Source of the DNA: Taenia hydatigena
Taxonomy: Eukaryota > Platyhelminthes > Cestoda > Cyclophyllidea > Taeniidae
Length of the DNA stretch: 64,000 nt
Direction of reading: 5' to 3'
Assembly (NCBI GenBank): GCA_036345935.2
Contig: JADWOT020000009.1
Location: 11,871,899-11,935,898, forward strand
This document shows, in pieces, positions 57,179 through 64,000 of the stretch (within the stretch, counting starts at the first letter, position 1; every line of letters starts with the position of its first letter). The notes beneath the pieces were generated by a model. The model was not told the DNA's origin, did no database searches, and saw nothing but the letters and a program-made list of their open reading frames with translations. The position numbers and the translations under genes are program-made.

Positions 57179-58159
57179 ATGCATCCGGTGTGTGCATTTG
57201 TCGTTGTGTTTGGCTGCCTCTCAGTTGGTGGCTCCGGTTATCCGATACATCCAACATTCCAGTCATGTCAGGAACCAGTGTGCTATTCTGGTGCATATAT
57301 TGGCTACAGTTGTCGAGGTGGGGTCTGCGACTACGTCTGTTTCAGATCAGTGTGTTACGGTGTCGGAAACGTAGATGCGTCTTCCAATGCACTAGTTGGC
57401 TCAACACATCTGGTGAATCCCAACGCCACACAACTCAGTTTATCAGCTGTACCGAATATTCCACCGCAGTATGCCAATATCTTGTTAAATAAGGATCCAG
57501 GCTTCGTTCAGTACATAATCAAGAACCATCGAAACCTTCTTGGTCTTCTAGCTAATATGAATACTCAGACTCTTCAATACGTCACTGCGCATGTGCCCAA
57601 GTTTGGCAAAGTTGTGTCAAAGATAAATCTAGACACGCTGGAAATGATGTTCGACAAATTACCCAAGATAGCCAAATACCTGGAGCACATAGATCATGAG
57701 GCAGTTCAAGCTGTTGAGGCCACACTGACCTCTGTTGCGCAACATGCACCCGCAGAAGCAACGACGACTGCACCACCAGTCACCAATTTAACACTGCAGC
57801 GTGAGAGGGAGGAAGCGGAGGTTACGAAAGAGGTACCATTAACAGTTGTAACCAAGGCTCCCATCTTCACGGACGAAGAGCTCGAATTGGTGCGATCGAA
57901 AATACCTCTTATGGAGAAGTTTTTGTTGCTCGCGGACTTCGATAAACTGACTCATGTGCACAATACTGTGCCTGATGTTGTGAAATTTATAGTCGACTTG
58001 GAACCATCAGTGGTGGAAGTCATCAATTCTCTTTTATACAACGCCACGAACAAGCTCGAAAATGCCGAAATGATGCTTAGTGATCGTGCTGTTAAACAAA
58101 TGCAAGAATATGGCCACCTTGGCCCTGCAGCAAGCAGCACGCCTGTTCAGGATCCATGA
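57179..58159 (+). CDS. Gene E': inverted duplicate of gene E (326 aa)
   Basis: An intact mirror copy of the gene at 29341-30321, with signal peptide, six-Cys module, block II units at 82, 104, 126, 148 and 170, and block III from about 231. The one protein difference I see is residue 303, Arg here and His in E. The same in-frame loss of the Cys-rich tail and block I is present, so that deletion predates the duplication. The open frame extends upstream to 57089 but crosses the TATA box, so the ATG at 57179 is the start. Confidence 0.9.
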   Translation: MHPVCAFVVVFGCLSVGGSGYPIHPTFQSCQEPVCYSGAYIGYSCRGGVCDYVCFRSVCYGVGNVDASSNALVGSTHLVNPNATQLSLSAVPNIPPQYANILLNKDPGFVQYIIKNHRNLLGLLANMNTQTLQYVTAHVPKFGKVVSKINLDTLEMMFDKLPKIAKYLEHIDHEAVQAVEATLTSVAQHAPAEATTTAPPVTNLTLQREREEAEVTKEVPLTVVTKAPIFTDEELELVRSKIPLMEKFLLLADFDKLTHVHNTVPDVVKFIVDLEPSVVEVINSLLYNATNKLENAEMMLSDRAVKQMQEYGHLGPAASSTPVQDP

Positions 58160-58256
58160 GCTACATGGCCGTCTAATAGGACTTGTTTCCTGCCCATAGG
58201 AGGATGTTACCCTCTTTTATATCTCTTGTGATCAAAGTTGCTTCTTCAATGGTCGC

Positions 58257-58262
58257 AATAAA
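58257..58262 (+). promoter_or_regulatory. Polyadenylation signal AATAAA of gene E'
   Basis: Mirror of 29238-29243, about 98 bp past the stop codon. Confidence 0.75.
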
Positions 58263-58794
58263 TGCTTACTGGTTGAAATCGGAGTCCAGTCTTCATGTAA
58301 TGCAACGTTATAATTTTGATTTGGAGATGTAGTAGTTTTATAGCGAATTCCGGCGTACATTTTGGCTATGATGAATGGGTATGTTACACTTTTATCCCCA
58401 GTTGCGAACACTATCCCAGAGTTGTTGCGCAAGCACCGCATAGATAAACAGTTTCAATAAGGACACTGAATAGCTGGTGCCAGCGTTTAGTCATCCATTG
58501 CGAGACATCTTCGAATTTCTCAGCATTGGTACGACCTTAACTCTGCTGACTAGTGCACGCCTTATAAGCCTAAAATGCAGAATGGTGGTTTAATAAATGG
58601 GAATAATTGGATGTAGAGGCCAACAGATGAGTTAGTAGTGGATTGGGATGTCAACTACGCATTTTATTTTCAAGGAGCAGCGAACTCTATGGCTCTATGT
58701 CATTTGCCGTGGGAGTTCTATTTTTGATTTCAGCACTCCTTACATCTGCGCATTCAAGTTTACATTGACGATCCAACTGCAATTTATTTTACAA

Positions 58795-59010
58795 GCACTT
58801 AGTTGATGTGCTTCGACAGTTCATCTGATTCGTGGTGTTGGTAATCCAGGCACCTCAGCCCGACAATGCCAGCGCCCCTTGTGCGCCCAATTCACACGTT
58901 GTAGATGGACATTCTGAACTAGTATCATGTTCTTCGTGATCTGAAGAGCGGTATGGCTTGCCAACGATATCATTGCACGGTTTTCGTCATGTTAATGCCG
59001 AAAGTGCTTA
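58795..59010 (+). pseudogene. Decayed small secreted-peptide ORF (right arm)
   Basis: Mirror of 28490-28705, with the same lost ATG and TGA codons. Confidence 0.6.
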
Positions 59011-59019
59011 CCCTTCAAA

Positions 59020-61370
59020 CAGTAATATAGAGAATTGAGGAGCAGTTGTGTTGAATCGGTGCTCTCAAATACGAGCGTTGGGGGACTCTGGTAGGTAGCA
59101 TAGACTGAATCGACGTTAAATTTGAAGCGAAATCAACCAAGCACGCAAGCTGCAGAACATGCCTTATTGTAGTTGGTTACGCTCGTAATGTTGAGTTGCT
59201 GCCTCAGGTGGCCACCGTTTCTCCTTCAGACGAAACATATATGCATAACTAGCACTGAAAATGGTGCAGTGTTACAGCAATGGGTTGTCAATTCAAGTAT
59301 ACGAAAATCCTTTTTATCAAGGCAAATCCGATTCCGTTTTAGTAGAGACCGGATCTTTCGAATGGGGCAGGTAACCTTTCAAAACACTCAGAAATAGGGT
59401 GTTTTATTTCACACAAATAGCTGCCTCAGTTAATAAATAAATTTTGGGTGTTCACATGCAAATGAACAAGTTCTTAGGGCGCTCGGACGAAGTTGGTCTT
59501 AAGAATGGGGTTTGTATGCTGAGGCGTAGGCAGCACCCTGCTTGATGAACTTCGCCAATCGCTAAACTAAGGATGGCGAATGACGTTATGAGAAGGCATA
59601 GCACAACAGTACCGAAGAGGAGTATGAAGAAATGTTTCGAAGTAGAGCAAGCCCACACGCTAATCGCTCCGCTTTTCTGCAGAAGGGAATACTCACATTT
59701 ACTTCATTTAAGTCCATTTCTCGTAAGAGTTGATTATAATAAATTGTCCTAGGCCAAGATTATAAGGCGTCAGCGACTTCTCCCATGTGCAAATAAACGA
59801 GCGCACGGCAAGTTCTCAACCGTATGACTAACCATACTTTTTGTGAGCAGTGTTTTAACCACCTTGCTTATTAGCTGATAGTTCAAGTACCACCACAAAA
59901 TGATCTGAATTTTGTTGTGAGTCGAGTGCAGGTCAGATGATGCCGTAGAACCCTCGAACGATTCGTAGGCTATGCTCCACCATCCGAAAGTCCAGCCATC
60001 CACATCCTCATGCCTAGGCCACTTAAAGATGCACCCTAATTTAGGTGCGAATTCTGCGGTGGGGATGAAGCCAAATCCCAAAGTGGCTTCGCTCATGAGT
60101 CAGTACTGCGTGCAGGATATAGTCGCTGTAGTGATTTGGGCAGCTGCAAACTGAGACCACCTCCGTATTGCAAAACTAAGCTCATTGACATTTCATAATT
60201 GCCAGCAAGTGTGGTTCCTGTGGATCCAATTTTCGCCATGTCGCGCCAATGTCAGTCACCGAGTGGGCGTAGGTGAGGTATATGCAAAGTGACGTGGCAG
60301 TATACTTCCTACTAGTAACAGAGCAGCACTTTGCTCTCCACACCTACATTCATGTTGTTTTAGCTTAAGCTGCCCATCCTTCTGACCATTCGCATAGTAT
60401 GGCACACATAAGCTTGGGTGGACTTGTGCATTTTGCTGCCAACTTCCGTGTGAATGACTCTGACGAAGGGTGTTGCGGCATTCGAAGTTATCTGCAAGGC
60501 GTAGAGAATGTGGACCCAGGAGAACGCACTGAGTTCCTAATTACAGTCTTATGCATCCTGAGTAAATTTGTAACCAGCAGTATTGACCCACGACGATGCA
60601 GAGCATCAAAGGCAAGTCATAATCATCTTTAGAATAAGCCTTGTCACATTATCAACGTGCAGACGGTCGTTCTATGTCATACAGACGACTGTCGCAGAGA
60701 TTGAGGCGAATTAGTGAGAATTTTAATAGATAACTGCCTAAACAGCGCCCTTGAGATATGTGGCGAGTGGTGGTTAACAGACGGAAAGGAGACGAGCGGT
60801 ACGAAAACGATGGGGGAACCTTTTCTCAATGATTAGTTGGTCCACTCGATCGCTAAAATTGAGAGCGCTCGTTCATAGATAAGCAAAAACTGAATAGCCT
60901 AAGACAAACAATGATCGCATTGGTTTTTACCAAGAGCATCAGCATTGAAACAGTAGGGGTTGGAGCGTTGGTTCGATATGGAAATAATAGATTTCCATAC
61001 AAGCTTGCCACAATTCATCTTAAGGAGCTCTGTCACAAAGACTCTTTCTTACATGCAAGCGCAGTGGCATTTCTAGGGGAGAGTAGGATTTGATGGCACA
61101 TAGAAGGTCTTCGAGTTGTTGCCACATCCAGTAGGCCATTCCGTCAGGAGAAAGTACGGAAGCGGAGCCCCAAGTGCTTTCCTAGTGGGAATAAAGGGTT
61201 TAAAACAATCCGAGCATTGGGAAACAACTCGCGTCCTTATTTGTCAACATAAATTTTGCCTTATTTTCAGGGTGCTAACAACTGACCTTAAGTTATTTAA
61301 ACCAGCAAATAGCCATCCTTTAAGTGTCTCGAATGCAATTGTCAGCTGAATTATGAGCAACGCCTTCTAA
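59020..61370. other. Intergenic (right arm), mirror of 26130-28480
   Basis: No gene is recognised. Substitutions relative to the left arm are visible near 59333, 59364 and 59694. Confidence 0.4.
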
Positions 61371-61374
61371 TGGA

Positions 61375-61985
61375 ATTTGCAGCATTTGAATGTGCATGTG
61401 CCACATGCAGAAGAACGTGAGAAAGATACCGTCTCCAAAACATCCAATTTTGGAAAGGTACAAACGCAATCGCTCTGAACGATCCCAGTCAGTTAAAGCA
61501 TAAGCATCGAGGTTTCAGATAGTAGTGGGAAGGCGTCGGTGGATCAGTTACGCAGCGAAGTCGAGGAGGTGGAGGAGCAGGAGGAAGGAGATGTTACGGA
61601 AGAGGTACTGAAGATAATTGCGACTGAACTGCCCACATTAGAAAGCAAGGAGCTGGAATCGGTAGGGCCCCGAAAATCCTAATTGATCTCGAATCGAAAA
61701 CAACCCACCAGAGTGCATGATGCTATAGCAGACATTGCGAAAACCTTAGCCAACCTAAATCCGACAAAGCAAAAGCAAGAATTTACGCATTCCCAATGCC
61801 ACAATTCCACTCAATGAGTTGATTGATGTTCTCCTTGGCAATTTTCTCCCGAAGATTGATGAAGGCGGTGGTACTCTCGGCACGACAGTGGCTTACTACT
61901 GTTCCTTGTGATAGCCGTTCATTCTTCGATGTAAACAACAAATGTTTGCTGTGTGAAATACACTCCTTACTTTGCATTTGACAAG
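61375..61985 (+). pseudogene. Pseudogene H' (right arm copy of H)
   Basis: Mirror of 25515-26125. On the plus strand the clearest stretch is about 61520-61680, encoding an acidic linker then DVTEEVLKIIATELPTLESK and a stop, followed in the same frame by IADIAKTLANLNPTKQK. The former AATAAA is AACAAA near 61938-61943. Confidence 0.75.
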
Positions 61986-61989
61986 ACAA

Positions 61990-64000
61990 TTGAATAGTTG
62001 CTGGATATCGTGTGTAATTAGCTGGAAATTTTACTATTTGGAATGATTTCGATGCCCTGCAATTCGCACGAAATTAGCTGTGCTGTTTGATGATACCTGT
62101 GTGGATTTGAACGAGGAATGCACCTAATCAAGAATGGTGGTCCCAAATGGTAGCTTAATCTATATTAACGCTATGATTTAGAAGGATGAATTGAGCAATT
62201 AATAAGTAGCAAACAGTAGCCCTAATGACTTGGATTTCTACGTCTTGGTCGCCGTATTATTAGGAGTAATTTGAGACTCGTGGAAGTGATGGTAGTAAGG
62301 GTTACGGCTATGTTGCAACAGAGAGTTTATTGACTTCTGAGGATTAGGGAATTCCTCCAATTAGTTGTCAGTTATTTTGTATTTGAACACACCTGCGGAG
62401 ACGCAGAACGGGAAATCCAAAAGTATGCACCGGTTTCTAGATTACGCTACCTTCCACTTTGCGGCATTAGTAAAATCATGACTAGTGATAGCACGCCACA
62501 TCGACGGAGGGATGCAAATGCGTGTAATAACCACCACTTAAATGACCCATACCACAATACTAGAATGCAGGCTGTTGCTGTTGAGTGATACTGACCAATG
62601 AACAGTGGATGAAGGAAAGTTGGTGCGATTTTAGATGGGCCGCTGCCTAGGAAGCGTCGAAATTCCTAGAGGTTGGCGAGATTATAATGCATGTTAGCAA
62701 GTTGACCCTTACAGATGTGTTTGTAGAAGCCGTGCTACCAGATAGACAACTCTGCAAAAAGCCATTGACGCATGACAGGTGGGACGTTCTTGACCTACAC
62801 AATGCATTCGTTCAACATATAAACTATCGTTTCCGGGTTAAAGTTCTTTAGTGTTTTAAGCAATGCATCAAAGAAATGTGAGTAAGTGCCTGTAGTGCTA
62901 GAAGTACGAGCAGCTCTGACTCGCAGCGTCACAAGGTATGTAAATTTGAATGCTACGGCATTCACTTTGCAGTACATGTGGGTGCTTTGATGCTCACAGG
63001 ATAAACAGAGGACTGGAACTGCGTTTCCACTACAAACTGACGCCCTAATCAAGCCAACCACCATGGTTCGCTGTTCCGCCTTCGTCTGCTTCACCGATTG
63101 GTGGACAGTGATGCTGAAGTCTGCTTGACTAGCTCTGCTTCTCAACGCGGGAACACTTACAGATGTCCGTTCAACTTGACGTAGTTTTGTCTTGTGCATG
63201 GGCCTTACACTGAAGACAATCGTTTGCGGTCTCTTAGTCGCTGCTACAGAGCATCGGTACTCCTGTGTTTCAGTAGGCATTCTTTGAATGCGGAGTCGAT
63301 GCTATGATTTAAGTACGCATTGCCTAAATCAGCGACATACGTTGTAGAATGTGGTCTTTCACCGACCTTCTCATCGTTGAGTTTTCTTAAAATAATTAGA
63401 TGGCTGAGGGGAATCTCCATTCTACTTTTTGAGGTAAAATAAGGTCTCATGTCGAATTTACACAGAACACTCCACAGCTACTGAATAATGAAATGCTTGA
63501 AGTGATTGTAACGTTAAGTTCATAGTGATTCTGATGTCGCGAATGATTTGTGGAAGCAAATGCCCATGAATAATTAAGGGCACTATTTAGTCGATTTTGA
63601 ATAGACTTCCTCCAAGTAGATGAAGTTAGTGTACGCTATAACGGCAATTGATGACACCCTTCACAAGTATCTACTGCAATAACTAATGGCGAGGCCAGAA
63701 GGCAGAATTAGATTGGTTTACAAGTCCTAAAGTCATGCGACATGGTGGACACCATACAGTATTGCTTGCAATCGAGAAATTTCTTGAATTAATGACGACA
63801 GATCCAATTTATTACTTTTAACCACTGTAGTAGTGGTGCCTTAGTCCTCCGCTGTAGATCTCTGAAAGGTAGTCAACCGTTAAGAGAGCGAGGCAGAATT
63901 TTCTTTTCAAATACTTAGTGGTCCCCTTGGTAGCTGAAAATATGAACGCCTTTCCATAGGTGGTAGAATCCAGACTGAGGCAGTGAAAGTTGAAAAGGAC
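61990..64000. other. Right end of window, mirror of 23500-25510
   Basis: No gene is recognised. The last about 500 bases mirror the pseudogene D upstream block, so pseudogene D' should begin roughly 260 bp beyond the window. Confidence 0.5.

Larger units (their letters stand above)
45392..64000 (-). repeat. Right arm of giant inverted repeat
   Basis: Reverse complement of 23500-42060, 48 bp longer owing to a segment near 53786-53833. It reaches the last base of the window, so it continues beyond. The mirror genes G', F', E' and H' are all on the plus strand. Confidence 0.97.

Overview
This window looks like nuclear DNA of an animal. Gene density is low, the genes have metazoan-type TATA boxes and AATAAA polyadenylation signals, the coding frames have no visible introns, and there is a decayed Ty3/gypsy retroelement. 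An invertebrate with a fairly large genome fits best. A flatworm is my guess, but nothing here proves it. I see no operons, rRNA, tRNA or CRISPR.

The window is dominated by one gene family. I count twelve family loci: six intact single-exon genes (3653-5179, 10717-12699, 29341-30321, 39576-41759, 45693-47876, 57179-58159) and six broken copies (about 14880-15840, 22018-23239, 25515-26125, 31400-32406, 55094-56100, 61375-61985). The intact genes encode secreted proteins. Each has a signal peptide ending near Gly20, a Cys-rich head that starts with a CX4CX9CX4CX3CX4C module, and a long tail of 22-residue, probably helical, repeats with an [S/N]-M-D-P-x-x-L-Q start. The repeats form blocks separated by Thr/Ser/Glu/Pro-rich linkers. 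I cannot match this architecture to a named family.

From about 23500 to the right edge the sequence is a giant inverted repeat. The left arm (23500-42060 as far as visible) and the right arm (45392-64000) are nearly identical and flank a 3.3 kb spacer. The arms differ by one 48-bp indel and scattered substitutions. The right arm runs off the window, so the palindrome is larger than what is seen. The two longest genes lie head to head across the spacer.

Layout: 1-3560, nothing recognised; 3.6-5.5 kb, gene A and promoter; 8.6-9.5 kb, Ty3/gypsy relic; 9.9-13.0 kb, a small secreted-peptide ORF and gene B; 14.9-16.2 kb, pseudogene C; 16.2-22 kb, nothing recognised; 22.0-23.8 kb, pseudogene D; left arm with pseudogene H, a decayed small ORF, gene E, pseudogene F and gene G, all on the minus strand; spacer; right arm with the mirror copies G', F', E' and H' on the plus strand. 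Tandem duplication built the same-strand array and inverted duplication then doubled it. The intact genes share a proximal promoter of about 170-350 bp with a TATA box about 38 bp before the ATG, so they are probably co-expressed. The broken copies C, D and F have a different upstream sequence.
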